A stretch of 64,000 nt of DNA, taken from NCBI RefSeq assembly GCF_014641595.1, contig NZ_BMIA01000005.1:1-64000 (forward strand), given 5' to 3'. Both the position numbers and the translations under genes were made by a program. Positions within the stretch are counted from its first letter, which is position 1. Each line of letters begins with the position of its first letter. Below the pieces are notes generated by a model, which was given only the letters and a program-made list of their open reading frames with translations, ran no database searches and was not told the origin of the DNA. Below, one piece after another: positions 26,269-34,871 of the stretch. Source of the DNA: Dyadobacter endophyticus. GTDB lineage: Bacteria > Bacteroidota > Bacteroidia > Cytophagales > Spirosomataceae.

Positions 26269-27708
26269 ATGTCTTCCAAAAAAACCAGAATTGTTGCAAC
26301 CGTAGGCCCGACCTCGGAATCGAAAGAAACATTATATGCATTGGCCAAAGCAGGAGTGAACGTATTCCGTCTCAACTTCTCCCACGGCTCCCACGCTGAC
26401 CATCTGGAAAGACTCACCAACATCCGCGAGATCAACGAAGAGCACGGCCTTAACCTGGCTATTCTTCAAGATTTGCAAGGGCCAAAGATCCGTATCGGTC
26501 TGGTGGCGGAAAAAGACGGCGTTCTGATCGAATCAGGTAAGAAACTGATCCTTTCAAATACCGAAGTGCTGGGTACTGCCGAGAAAGTAAGCACACCTTA
26601 CGACGGAATGTACAATGATGTAAAGATCGGCGACCGGGTGTTGATGGACGATGGTAAACTGGAAGTATTGGTAACCGGAATTGACGGTACGGACGTAATC
26701 ACAGAGGTAATCTATGGTGGCTTACTGAAATCCAAAAAAGGCGTAAACCTGCCTAATACGCGCGTTTCGATGCCTTCGGTAACACAGAAAGACTGGGAAG
26801 ATCTGGATTTCGGCCTTGAAAACAATGTAGAATGGATCGCATTGTCGTTCGTCCGCACAGCTGACGAAATCACAAAAGTGAAGGAATATATCGCCAGCAA
26901 AGGCAAATTTGCCCGCGTTGTAGCGAAAATTGAGAAGCCTGAGGCGATCGTAAATATCGATGAGATCATCGAAGCTACGGACGGTATCATGGTAGCCCGC
27001 GGTGACCTCGGGGTAGAACTTCCTGCCGAAGAGGTTCCGATGATCCAGAAAATGATCGTGGAGAAATGTAACCGTGCCGGCAAGCCTGTAATTGTGGCTA
27101 CGCAAATGCTCGAATCCATGATCGAAAGCCCTCGCGCAACCCGCGCCGAGCTGAACGACGTGGCTAACTCGGTACTAGATGGTGCCGATGCGGTAATGCT
27201 TTCGGCTGAAACTGCTTCCGGTAAATACCCACTTCTGGCTGTGGAAAGCATGACCAGAACCATTGAAAAAGTGGAGGCTAACAGCAAAACCATCTATTTC
27301 AGACACCATGCTGCCGTTAACGACTCCCCAGGCACCTACAAGCTGAACGACAACGTAGTAATGAGCGCTTGCCGTCTGGCACGTGACACCCAGGCTGCGG
27401 CGATTATCGGCATTACACGCTCAGGCTATACTTCATTCCGCTTGTCGCACCACCGTCCGAAAGCGAATCTGTTGATCTTCACATCGAACCGGATGCTGAT
27501 GAACCAGCTTGCATTGTACTGGGGTACGAAAGTATTCTACTACGACCGCGACCAGGGCGTTTCTACCGACGATCTCATCGAGGACATCAAAACATTCCTC
27601 GTTGAAAAAGGCGAATTGCAGAAAGGCGACGTGTTCATCAATACACTGAGCATGCCGGTTTCGAGACAGCGCAAGACGAATACTGTGAAGTTGAGCGTGG
27701 TTGAATAG
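26269..27708 (+). CDS. pyk: Pyruvate kinase
   Basis: This 479-residue glycolytic enzyme makes ATP and pyruvate from phosphoenolpyruvate. The start at 26269 gives the standard N-terminus MSSKKTRIVATVGPTS. Key signatures are FRLNFSHGSH, LQDLQGPKIRIG, the active-site VAKIEKPEAIVNIDEI, MVARGDLGVELP and NDVANSVLDGADAVMLSAETASG. The C-terminal allosteric domain ends in RKTNTVKLSVVE. A terminator follows directly. Confidence 0.97.
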   Translation: MSSKKTRIVATVGPTSESKETLYALAKAGVNVFRLNFSHGSHADHLERLTNIREINEEHGLNLAILQDLQGPKIRIGLVAEKDGVLIESGKKLILSNTEVLGTAEKVSTPYDGMYNDVKIGDRVLMDDGKLEVLVTGIDGTDVITEVIYGGLLKSKKGVNLPNTRVSMPSVTQKDWEDLDFGLENNVEWIALSFVRTADEITKVKEYIASKGKFARVVAKIEKPEAIVNIDEIIEATDGIMVARGDLGVELPAEEVPMIQKMIVEKCNRAGKPVIVATQMLESMIESPRATRAELNDVANSVLDGADAVMLSAETASGKYPLLAVESMTRTIEKVEANSKTIYFRHHAAVNDSPGTYKLNDNVVMSACRLARDTQAAAIIGITRSGYTSFRLSHHRPKANLLIFTSNRMLMNQLALYWGTKVFYYDRDQGVSTDDLIEDIKTFLVEKGELQKGDVFINTLSMPVSRQRKTNTVKLSVVE

Positions 27709-27730
27709 GCAATTTAGATATCATAATGCA

Positions 27731-27767
27731 AGGGCGACGGGATTTGATTCCGTCGCCCTTTGTTTTT
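27731..27767 (+). terminator. Intrinsic terminator after pyk
   Basis: AGGGCGACGG pairs with CCGTCGCCCT (9-10 bp, GC-rich) and is followed by TTGTTTTT. It lies 23 bases after the stop codon. Confidence 0.93.
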
Positions 27768-27803
27768 GCAGATTGCTCATTGAGCGTGTCACCTTGTACA
27801 TTA

Positions 27804-27837
27804 GGTTGAATATCAACGTCCATTTTTTGTATATTCG
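27804..27837 (+). promoter_or_regulatory. Candidate promoter of the first Uma2 gene
   Basis: GGTTG ending at 27808, 21 bases, then TATATTCG (27830-27837), one mismatch from TAnnTTTG. It sits 24 bases before the start codon. Confidence 0.45.
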
Positions 27838-27861
27838 ATAATGGGCTAACCGATCCAAACT

Positions 27862-28485
27862 ATGATAGCTTCATTGAGACCAGGCTTCGACATCCCCGAA
27901 AATGCCTTAGAAGAAAGCATTCCAACATCACTGATCCGCGAGATCATTGATGGGAAGCCTTACTACTTCAAAGGCTACCCAGAGGTTCTTGCAGGTAATA
28001 AAGATGCAGAAGGTGTTATGGGTTGCTCTACTTTACAAGCATTTATCGTCACTTTTCTGGTACGTGTTCTTCTTCGTTCGATCGACGAGAATCAATACTT
28101 CATTGCCACCAACGAGCCTGGTCTGCATATTGACAGAAAAAACAACCTCGTGTCGGATTTTATGGTTTTTGATTACAATATTCTTACGATAGACCAGATC
28201 AACCTGAATTATGCACAAGTTCCGCCCGCAATGTGTATTGAGGTTGACACGCGTGTAGAGTTGCAAGATGCTACAGAAAGCGAATATGTGACTTTGAAAA
28301 CCATGAAACTCCTGGAATTCGGAGTAGCGAAAGTGCTATGGTTCTTCACGGAAACGAAAAAAGTGATGATTGCTACGCCTGGTAGTTGGACAACTTTTGA
28401 CTGGAACCACGAGGTAGTATTAATGCCAGGAGCGCTGTGTAACATAGGTCAATATCTTCGTCGCAAAGGCTCAAAATATGCGTAA
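27862..28485 (+). CDS. Uma2-family (DUF820) putative nuclease
   Basis: This 207-residue protein of the Uma2 family has a PD-(D/E)XK-like fold. The expected order is visible: EIIDGKPYYFKGYPEVLAG, a helix, ATNEPGLHIDRKNNLVSDFMVFD with the conserved Asp, then MCIEVDTRVELQDA, where E and D replace the E-x-LS/SP pattern. YVTLKTMKLLEFGVAKVLWF matches the K-x-x-x-Y helix and strand. The activity of the family is not established. It is more divergent than the second Uma2 at 34872. Confidence 0.8.
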   Translation: MIASLRPGFDIPENALEESIPTSLIREIIDGKPYYFKGYPEVLAGNKDAEGVMGCSTLQAFIVTFLVRVLLRSIDENQYFIATNEPGLHIDRKNNLVSDFMVFDYNILTIDQINLNYAQVPPAMCIEVDTRVELQDATESEYVTLKTMKLLEFGVAKVLWFFTETKKVMIATPGSWTTFDWNHEVVLMPGALCNIGQYLRRKGSKYA

Positions 28486-28509
28486 CATAGAACATTGAAA
28501 ATCAACCCC

Positions 28510-28547
28510 AACCGTCACCACTCCCGTGACGGTTTTTATTTTTTTAC
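28510..28547 (+). terminator. Intrinsic terminator after the first Uma2 gene
   Basis: AACCGTCAC pairs with GTGACGGTT around a 7-base loop, followed by TTTATTTTTTT. Confidence 0.92.
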
Positions 28548-28551
28548 AATA

Positions 28552-28595
28552 ACTAATAAAATAGTTTTGAAACTAACAAAATAGTAATACATTTG
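28552..28595 (+). promoter_or_regulatory. BlaI-type promoter with two tandem operators
   Basis: Two palindromic sites, ACTAATAAAATAGT (28552-28565) and ACTAACAAAATAGT (28572-28585), share the form ACTA-N6-TAGT and start exactly 20 bases apart, so they face the same side of the helix. They bracket and fill the promoter: -33 TTTG is at 28566-28569 and -7 TACATTTG at 28588-28595, with the second operator lying in the 18-base spacer. This is a textbook layout for autorepression by the BlaI-type protein encoded just downstream. Binding is inferred, not shown. Confidence 0.75.
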
Positions 28596-28637
28596 AATTA
28601 CCCATTACTTATAACCCATTTTTAAAGAAAGAACACT

Positions 28638-29012
28638 ATGGAAATCCGTAACCTGACGAGGGCCGAGGAAGAGGTCATGAGAATTCTCTGGCAGCTGAAA
28701 AAGGCGTTTGTGAAAGACATTCTTGCCGAAATGCCCGAGCCAAAACCGGCCTATAATACCGTATCGACCATCATCCGTATTCTGGAAAAGAAAGAGGTCG
28801 TTGGCTATAATGCCTACGGCAAGACACACGAATATTATCCGCTCATCTCCGAAGAGGAATATAAACGCCACGAAATGAAGCAGTTGATGGTCAACTACTT
28901 CAATAACTCGCTCCCTAACCTGGTTTCTTTTTTTGTAAAGGATAATGACCTGAACACCAAGGATCTGGATGAAATCATGAAGCTGATCAACCACCATAAA
29001 AACGACCAGTAA
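28638..29012 (+). CDS. BlaI/MecI/CopY-family transcriptional repressor
   Basis: This 124-residue winged-helix repressor begins with LTRAEEEVMRILWQLKKAFVKDIL and has a recognition region KPAYNTVSTIIRILEKKEVVGY, close to the BlaI consensus. The C-terminal half is the dimerisation helix region (SLPNLVSFFVKDNDLNTKDL). In beta-lactam systems such repressors are cleaved or released on signalling by an M56 peptidase. Two M56 genes follow directly here, the first 14 bases on. The tandem operators upstream imply self-regulation of the whole three-gene unit. Confidence 0.94.
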   Translation: MEIRNLTRAEEEVMRILWQLKKAFVKDILAEMPEPKPAYNTVSTIIRILEKKEVVGYNAYGKTHEYYPLISEEEYKRHEMKQLMVNYFNNSLPNLVSFFVKDNDLNTKDLDEIMKLINHHKNDQ

Positions 29013-29026
29013 ACCGTCTGTTAGCC

Positions 29027-30628
29027 ATGGAAAATTTCATATATATCGGCAAGGTGAGCCTTTACTGGGTGATGTTGTACGCTTGCTACTGGGTGATGCT
29101 GCGCAAGCATACGTTCTTTCAATGGAACCGCTGGTACCTGATCGGCTCTCTCCTGATTGCCTTTGCCTTGCCGGAGATCATTTATCCATCGGCGGCACCC
29201 GAGCTGCCCGTGATCTACGAAATGAGCGCTTCGACGTTCGCAGTGATTAAAGAGGCCCCGAAAGAACGGGAAAGCTGGACCTGGGTGCAAATTCTGACGA
29301 CGATCTATACCGCAGGACTGGCTGTATCCGCTGCGCTACTGGCCCGCAACATCGCCCAGCTCGTAAAATACCTTCGCTCAGGCGAGCTTATCGAGCTGGA
29401 AGATTGCACAGTGATCCTGATCGATTCCAACGAGGTCGGCTCTTTCTCATTCCTGAAATGGATTGTCATTAACCGCAACGACTATGAAAACCACTTCGAC
29501 GCTATTCTACGGCACGAGATGGTGCATACGCAACAGCGGCATAGTCTCGATATTCTGTTGATAGAAATACTGCGAACTGTTTTCTGGTTCCACCCGGTGC
29601 TGCTGCTGTACAAGCGGTCGCTGCAAGAAATTCACGAGTACCTGGCCGATGCGCAAGCCCCGAATCGTGAGTATTATGCCCAATTCCTCGTCGCATATGC
29701 GCTCAATGCGCCTGTCGCGTCGCTGACTAACCACTTTTTCAAACCATCTCAGTTAAAAAACCGCATCCAGATGATCTATAAGAATCGCACATCCAAATGG
29801 ATGCTGGGCACCTACGTGGCTGCTGCAACAATGATCGGAACCAGCGCACTGCTTGTCGCTGGTTGTGAAAGCCAGGTTTCGAAAGAAAATGAGGCAATAA
29901 GAACGGGGGAACGTTTAGAAGCCAGCCCTGTTTTAGAGGCCGTCGAAGTCACACCGGAATATCCCGGTGGCAATGCGGAGATGTTCAAATTCCTCGGCCG
30001 GAATATCAAATACCCCACACGTGCTTCCAAAGCTAATGTACAAGGCAAAGTCTTTGTCAACTTTGTGGTGACTTCTGCGGGCGACATCCAGGACGTCAAA
30101 ATTCTGAAAGGCATTGGCTTTGGGTGCGATGAAGAGGCACTCCGCGTAGTCTCCAAATTCCCTAAATGGACTCCGGGTAAGCAGGACGGAAAATCCGTCA
30201 GTGTAAAATACACGGTCCCCATCAATTTCCAGCTGGCGGAAGAAGGCGAAGACACGACCACCGACAAAGAGTCCACAGTTGTCGGTTTCAAAAAACCAGT
30301 TGCTCAGACATTTGAAGCGCAGCCAGTTGCGCAACAGAACAATACCGAGGTGCCGCTGCGCGCTGAAACTTTCGAAGACAGAACCACCCTCACCGTGGGA
30401 GAAGGATCGGATGCCAAAATACAAATTCGGGGAACATCCGGACCGTTTACGGCAGAAAATCAGCCACTTTATATTTTGAACGGCGAAGTAATGGATGGTC
30501 TGTTACTAAATACAATAGACCCTAACACGATAAAGAGTGTCAGCGTCCTTAAAGGTACAGAGGCTACTACAATCTACGGTTCAAAAGGTGCGAAGGGCGT
30601 CGTCTCCATCAACACCAAAGACAAATAA
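29027..30628 (+). CDS. M56 (BlaR1-type) peptidase fused to TonB C-terminal and plug-like domains
   Basis: This 533-residue membrane protein has N-terminal helices and an M56 zinc peptidase with HEMVH (residues 163-167) and the third-ligand segment IHEYLADAQ. A helix near 260-280 leads to the periplasm. A TonB_C domain follows (about 305-395: EYPGGNAEMFKFLGRNIKYP, VFVNFVVTSAGDI). The last part (about 445-530) resembles the plug of SusC-type TonB receptors (PLYILNGEVMDG, NTIKSVSVLKGTEATTIYG, GAKGVVSINTK). Sensor peptidase and outer-membrane-type modules in one chain suggest envelope sensing coupled to cleavage of the BlaI-type repressor. Confidence 0.88.
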   Translation: MENFIYIGKVSLYWVMLYACYWVMLRKHTFFQWNRWYLIGSLLIAFALPEIIYPSAAPELPVIYEMSASTFAVIKEAPKERESWTWVQILTTIYTAGLAVSAALLARNIAQLVKYLRSGELIELEDCTVILIDSNEVGSFSFLKWIVINRNDYENHFDAILRHEMVHTQQRHSLDILLIEILRTVFWFHPVLLLYKRSLQEIHEYLADAQAPNREYYAQFLVAYALNAPVASLTNHFFKPSQLKNRIQMIYKNRTSKWMLGTYVAAATMIGTSALLVAGCESQVSKENEAIRTGERLEASPVLEAVEVTPEYPGGNAEMFKFLGRNIKYPTRASKANVQGKVFVNFVVTSAGDIQDVKILKGIGFGCDEEALRVVSKFPKWTPGKQDGKSVSVKYTVPINFQLAEEGEDTTTDKESTVVGFKKPVAQTFEAQPVAQQNNTEVPLRAETFEDRTTLTVGEGSDAKIQIRGTSGPFTAENQPLYILNGEVMDGLLLNTIDPNTIKSVSVLKGTEATTIYGSKGAKGVVSINTKDK

Positions 30629-30649
30629 CAACCTGAAACGCATCCCTGC

Positions 30650-32458
30650 ATGGAAACGCTCCTCTATCTGGCAAAAGTCAATGCATACTGGTTATTGTTT
30701 TATGCCTGCTATTGGCTTTTGCTTCGAAAGCATACTTTCTTTCAATGGAACCGGTTCTACCTGCTGGGCACGTTACTGATTGCATTGGCATTACCTGCGA
30801 TCCACGTTGCAGAACCGGTTACGACCATCTACGTGCCGGAAACTGTATACCAGAAAGCCACCATCTCAGTAGCCGTAATTGCAGACAAAGCACCGGAAAC
30901 GGGCATTCATATATGGCCCTGGATTGCCGGGCTGTATGCGGCCGTCGCGCTGGCGTTAACCTGGAAATTCGCTTCGGACATTCTCAGGCTTGGTAAAATG
31001 GCCCGCCGGAGCGAAAGAATCGATATGGGTTATTACACATTACTTATGTTGCCGGAAAACGCCGGTAGCCGAGGCGGAAGCTCGTTTTCTTTCTTTCGCT
31101 GGCTATTTCTAAGCCCTCATGACTACCGGCATAATCCGGACGCGATCATCCGGCACGAGTACGAACATATCCGGCAATGGCACACTGCGGATGTCCTGTT
31201 GATCGAGCTACTGAAAATAGGCTTCTGGTTTAACCCGGTTGTGTGGCTATACAAGCGCTCCATTGAAACCGTACACGAATACCTGGCCGATCAGCCTGTT
31301 CCGGACCGAAACGATTATGCGTCATTTCTGGTCGCATATGCCATGCGCAGCCCGGACATTGCCATTGCCAATCATTTTTTCAATTCCTCATTGCTAAAAC
31401 GCAGGATTCAGATGATTTACAAAAAACGTAGTTCACGGTGGTTACTGACCAAGTATTTGCTGATTCTACCAGTAGTGGCGTGTTCGGTTGCCATCACGGC
31501 TTCACGTTCGCCATTGCAGGCCATCGGTAAGTTGAGAGCGGAAGTTGAACAGACCATTCGCGTAAGAGGCCTCATTGCCGACGAAATCGACGGGCCGGTC
31601 GAGGATGCTACCATCATCATTGCAGGGACAACCCGCGGCACAACCACGGATCGTCACGGTCGTTTTGAACTACATAATGTGCCGGCCAATTCCAGGCTCG
31701 TGATCACGCACGTTGCCTATGAAACGCAGGAATTTAAGCTGACCGACAATAATCAGGAGCTTGGGCTGATCATCAAAAAGGCCGTAAACCAAATCACGGG
31801 GCCGGTAATCGTCGGCCAGCCAATAACCGGCGACCATACCGTTACGTCTGTACCAAATTCTTCCCCAACCAGCGATGATATGAAGGTTGTCGAGCAACAA
31901 CCCTCATTTCCCGGCGGAAGGGAGGCATTGATGCAATATTTGCTTCAAAACCTGCAATACCCGGAAACTGCACGCAAAACAAATGTGGAAGCGATCGCGC
32001 TGGTGTCTTTCACTGTGGATAAAAACGGCGATATCCGTAACGCCAAAAGCCTTAAGGAGATTGGCTACGGTATTGACAAGGAAGCACTGCGTGTCGTAAA
32101 TGAGATGCCAAAATGGAATCCGGCGGTGCAGAACGGCAAGACGGTTGAAATGGAGTATACCCTTGAAATTGACTTTAAAATTGAGAAGGATAATCAGGAC
32201 AAACGTCAGGGCTTTCTGGATTTCAATACAAAAGGCACATCTACTCTTCCCAAAATGGACGAGATTGGCGCCTTCCTCAATGGGACGCTAAATCCCTCTG
32301 CCGCAGGAAAATTCACTGAAGTTGCGTACGGGGGAAAATGGAGTCTCATTCCAAGAACCACGAACAAGGGATATGTCGATGAAAAATCCGGCAAGGCCAG
32401 GTTTTTCAATTACGGCGGCATTTACCTGAATCAGAGCCCACCGGTCGATGGAAGGTAG
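30650..32458 (+). CDS. M56 peptidase with carboxypeptidase-regulatory-like and TonB C-terminal domains
   Basis: This 602-residue paralogue of the preceding gene lies 21 bases downstream. The N-terminal membrane part is strikingly similar (AYWLLFYACYWLLLRKHTFF). HEYEH is at residues 169-173, with VHEYLADQ as the third ligand region. After a helix near 265-285 it has a CarboxypepD_reg-like beta-sandwich (about 300-380, GPVEDATIIIAGTTRGT, DRHGRFELHNVP) and a TonB_C domain (about 415-515, QPSFPGGREALMQYLLQNL, GIDKEALRVVNEMPKW). It ends with an unassigned 80-residue tail. It differs from its neighbour in the extra domain, suggesting a distinct signal or partner. Confidence 0.88.
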   Translation: METLLYLAKVNAYWLLFYACYWLLLRKHTFFQWNRFYLLGTLLIALALPAIHVAEPVTTIYVPETVYQKATISVAVIADKAPETGIHIWPWIAGLYAAVALALTWKFASDILRLGKMARRSERIDMGYYTLLMLPENAGSRGGSSFSFFRWLFLSPHDYRHNPDAIIRHEYEHIRQWHTADVLLIELLKIGFWFNPVVWLYKRSIETVHEYLADQPVPDRNDYASFLVAYAMRSPDIAIANHFFNSSLLKRRIQMIYKKRSSRWLLTKYLLILPVVACSVAITASRSPLQAIGKLRAEVEQTIRVRGLIADEIDGPVEDATIIIAGTTRGTTTDRHGRFELHNVPANSRLVITHVAYETQEFKLTDNNQELGLIIKKAVNQITGPVIVGQPITGDHTVTSVPNSSPTSDDMKVVEQQPSFPGGREALMQYLLQNLQYPETARKTNVEAIALVSFTVDKNGDIRNAKSLKEIGYGIDKEALRVVNEMPKWNPAVQNGKTVEMEYTLEIDFKIEKDNQDKRQGFLDFNTKGTSTLPKMDEIGAFLNGTLNPSAAGKFTEVAYGGKWSLIPRTTNKGYVDEKSGKARFFNYGGIYLNQSPPVDGR

Positions 32459-32510
32459 AACCAAATAATTGCTGATATTTGGAAGTATAATTAACCGATT
32501 CTTCCCATTC

Positions 32511-33539
32511 ATGTCAGTACTGAAAGCTGCCATCATCGGCGGCGGGCACATTGCCGACCAGAACCACCTTCCGGCATTAGCCCAATTATCCGATCGCGTC
32601 AAGGTCATTTCGATATGCAGCCGCGACATTCATAAAGCCCGGGCGCTGGCCGACAAGCATGGCGTACTGTTTGCGTACGACAGTCCCGATGAAATGTACC
32701 GGAGCGAAGGTAAACCCGACATTGTCGTCAACTGCACGGCTAACACCCTGCATTACCCATTCACCATGCAGGCGCTCGAAAACGGCTGTCACGTTTTTTG
32801 CGAAAAACCACCTGCGATGAACGCCCGCGAAGCACGCGAAATGGCCGACCTGGCCAAAAAGAAGGGCTTAACGTTGGCGTACAACTTCCAGCGCCGCCAT
32901 GCTCCGGAATATACGACTTTGAAAAACTATCATGCCCTTGGCAACCTCGGCGACATTTACCACATCAAAGCCAACTACCTGCGCCGTCGCGGTATTCCGG
33001 GCTGGGGCAATTTCACCAATAAAACCATTCAGGGAGGCGGAGCGCTGATTGATCTAGGCGTGCATATCCTCGACCTTGCATTAGGTTTAACCGGGTATCA
33101 GCATCCCTCCCGCATTGTGGCTAATACCTATGATTTTATTGGTAAAACCGGCGGAAAGGGTCTGAAAGGCGCATGGGACCCCGCTACTTTCGAAGTGGAG
33201 GATGCCTGTTTTGCACATCTGTCGTTCCCCGGCAATGTGAGCATCGCATTATCCACATCATTTGCGCTGAATATGGAGCAGGAGGAGGCCATCAATCTGG
33301 AAGTTTTCGGCACAAAAGGCGGAGCCAAATTATTCCCGCTCTCGGTACACACCGAAATAGCAGGCGAGCTGGCTGATATCCGGTTCCCGCATTTAGGCAA
33401 CATCGACGTTCAGTTACAAAACACAACTGCATTCATGGACCTTTGCGACGGTAAACAGGCCAACATCTGCGACGGAGCGCAAGGCGCCATCCTGCAATCC
33501 GTTGTGGAGCAAATCTACCAAAGTGCCGCCGACCACTAA
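32511..33539 (+). CDS. Gfo/Idh/MocA-family oxidoreductase
   Basis: This 342-residue NAD(P)-dependent sugar-type dehydrogenase starts at 32511 with the Rossmann loop AAIIGGGHIADQNHLPAL. The HVFCEKPPAMNAREAREM block contains the catalytic Lys of the EKP motif. The C-terminal domain has the GGGALIDLGVHILDLALGL signature that carries the substrate-binding His. The substrate is unknown. It is oriented away from, and probably independent of, the M56 genes. Confidence 0.92.
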   Translation: MSVLKAAIIGGGHIADQNHLPALAQLSDRVKVISICSRDIHKARALADKHGVLFAYDSPDEMYRSEGKPDIVVNCTANTLHYPFTMQALENGCHVFCEKPPAMNAREAREMADLAKKKGLTLAYNFQRRHAPEYTTLKNYHALGNLGDIYHIKANYLRRRGIPGWGNFTNKTIQGGGALIDLGVHILDLALGLTGYQHPSRIVANTYDFIGKTGGKGLKGAWDPATFEVEDACFAHLSFPGNVSIALSTSFALNMEQEEAINLEVFGTKGGAKLFPLSVHTEIAGELADIRFPHLGNIDVQLQNTTAFMDLCDGKQANICDGAQGAILQSVVEQIYQSAADH

Positions 33540-33545
33540 AACGGA

Positions 33546-33580
33546 AAAAGGGTTTGAAGATCAAGAACCTTCAAACCCTT
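33546..33580 (-). terminator. Terminator of the exbB-exbD unit
   Basis: AAGGGTTTGAAG pairs with CTTCAAACCCTT (12 bp) around a 9-base loop. The minus strand continues with CCCTTTTTCC, so it primarily stops the exbD transcript; it may also act on the plus strand. Confidence 0.75.
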
Positions 33581-33608
33581 CCTTTCCTCCTTCCTCCCTC
33601 TTCCCTTT
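33576..33608. repeat. 33-base homopyrimidine tract, copy 1
   Basis: An uninterrupted C/T run on the plus strand (G/A on the minus strand) just past the exbD stop codon. It shares the 19-base string CCTTTCCTCCTTCCTCCCT with a second tract at 51614-51648. Confidence 0.8.
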
Positions 33609-33620
33609 ACTCCCTAAAAT

Positions 33621-34013
33621 CTATTTGGCCGTAGCCATCACCATTTTGATATCGTTCTTGGCGCCCAGTTCGAGCACATCCACCAGGTCCTGCACGGCGA
33701 GGTTCTTATCTACCCGCAATACAATTGTCTTTTCTTCCACATTGGCAAAAATATTCTGTAATTCAGCTTCCAGGCGATCGAACGGGATTGGCTCCTTATC
33801 GATAAAATAAGCCTTTTTGTCATCCACCGACAGCGTAATCTGCTTCTTGTACATCTGCTGGGTAGCCGATGCTTTCGGAAGCATCAGTTTGATCACGTTC
33901 GGATTGGACATCGTGGAGATGATCAAAAAGAACAGCAGCAGAAAGAACATAATATCGTTGAGCGAGTGCGTGAACACCTCCGGGGCAAACCGGCTCTTCC
34001 GACGTATTTTCAT
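33621..34013 (-). CDS. exbD: ExbD/TolR-family energy-coupling protein
   Basis: This has 130 residues from the ATG at 34013, where the family N-terminus MKIRRKSRFAPEVFTHSLND begins. A single membrane helix (DIMFFLLLFFLIISTM) carries the conserved Asp of the proton channel. The periplasmic part has ITLSVDDKKAYFIDKEPI and VLRVDKNLAVQDLVDVLELG. It partners with the ExbB-type protein encoded 57 bases upstream. No dedicated tonB gene lies here, although TonB_C domains occur in the M56 proteins nearby. Confidence 0.92.
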   Translation of the reverse strand: MKIRRKSRFAPEVFTHSLNDIMFFLLLFFLIISTMSNPNVIKLMLPKASATQQMYKKQITLSVDDKKAYFIDKEPIPFDRLEAELQNIFANVEEKTIVLRVDKNLAVQDLVDVLELGAKNDIKMVMATAK

Positions 34014-34070
34014 ATTGGAAATGAGTTGTTGACCTGCCAAATCCAAAGACCTGCCAGGCTTGTAAATTAT

Positions 34071-34751
34071 CTATTTTGCAGCCACAGGCTTTTGAAGCAC
34101 ATCCAGAAAATCAGAAGCAGCCATTTGCAGGCGCAATGCAAAACGGTCGATTTTCATATTCAGCAAGTGGTAGCCCGCATAGGCGATCAGACCGATGATC
34201 AGACCGGAACCGGAGGTGATCATTTTCTCATACATACCGCCCGCGATGGTGCTGATATTAAAGTCGTTGGAGATCGAAATATCGTAGAAAATACGGATGA
34301 TACCTGAAATCGTACCCACAAACCCGAGCATCGGCGCGATACCCGCGATCACCCCGAGGTAGGGCAGGTTACCTTCCATGCGCTGGATCTCGATCTGGCT
34401 GGCATTTTCGATCGTTGTTTCAATGTCTTTAATCGGATAACCAATACGACCGATCGCTCTTTCAAGAATGCGGCCCGCAGCGTTACGCTGGTTTCTGCAA
34501 AGTGACTCCGCCGATTTCAGGTTTCCCTGCTGGATAAAATCCTTGACATTGTCCACAAATTGCGGCTCGATTTTACCGTTGGCACCGATTCCAAGGAAAC
34601 GTTCGATGATGAGGAACAATGTAGCCAGGAACAACAATCCGAGCGGCAACATTACCCACCCCCCTTTGGCGAGCAGATCAATTACAGAAAGGCCCTGCTC
34701 AGCGACGGGTGCAGCCGCAGTAGAGTCAGTAAGTGCTTGCAGAAGCATCAT
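34071..34751 (-). CDS. exbB: MotA/TolQ/ExbB-family proton channel protein
   Basis: This 226-residue protein has three membrane helices: about 28-48 (GGWVMLPLGLLFLATLFLI), about 130-150 (LPYLGVIAGIAPMLGFVGT) and about 180-200 (ITSGSGLIIGLIAYAGY). The conserved helix 2-3 glycine/threonine pattern GFVGTISGIIRIF is present. With ExbD it forms the inner-membrane motor that energises TonB- or Tol-dependent outer-membrane processes. Two adjacent Met codons make the exact start ambiguous by one residue. Confidence 0.93.
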   Translation of the reverse strand: MMLLQALTDSTAAAPVAEQGLSVIDLLAKGGWVMLPLGLLFLATLFLIIERFLGIGANGKIEPQFVDNVKDFIQQGNLKSAESLCRNQRNAAGRILERAIGRIGYPIKDIETTIENASQIEIQRMEGNLPYLGVIAGIAPMLGFVGTISGIIRIFYDISISNDFNISTIAGGMYEKMITSGSGLIIGLIAYAGYHLLNMKIDRFALRLQMAASDFLDVLQKPVAAK

Positions 34752-34871
34752 ATCAGAAATAAAAAGTGAATGGTTAAGCGAATGAAACAGAGGTCGATTC
34801 TATTCAAAAACGATTTTGATCTTAAACGGAGCAAAAAGCCCCTTATTGTTCAAAGGGCAAATATAGGAAAA

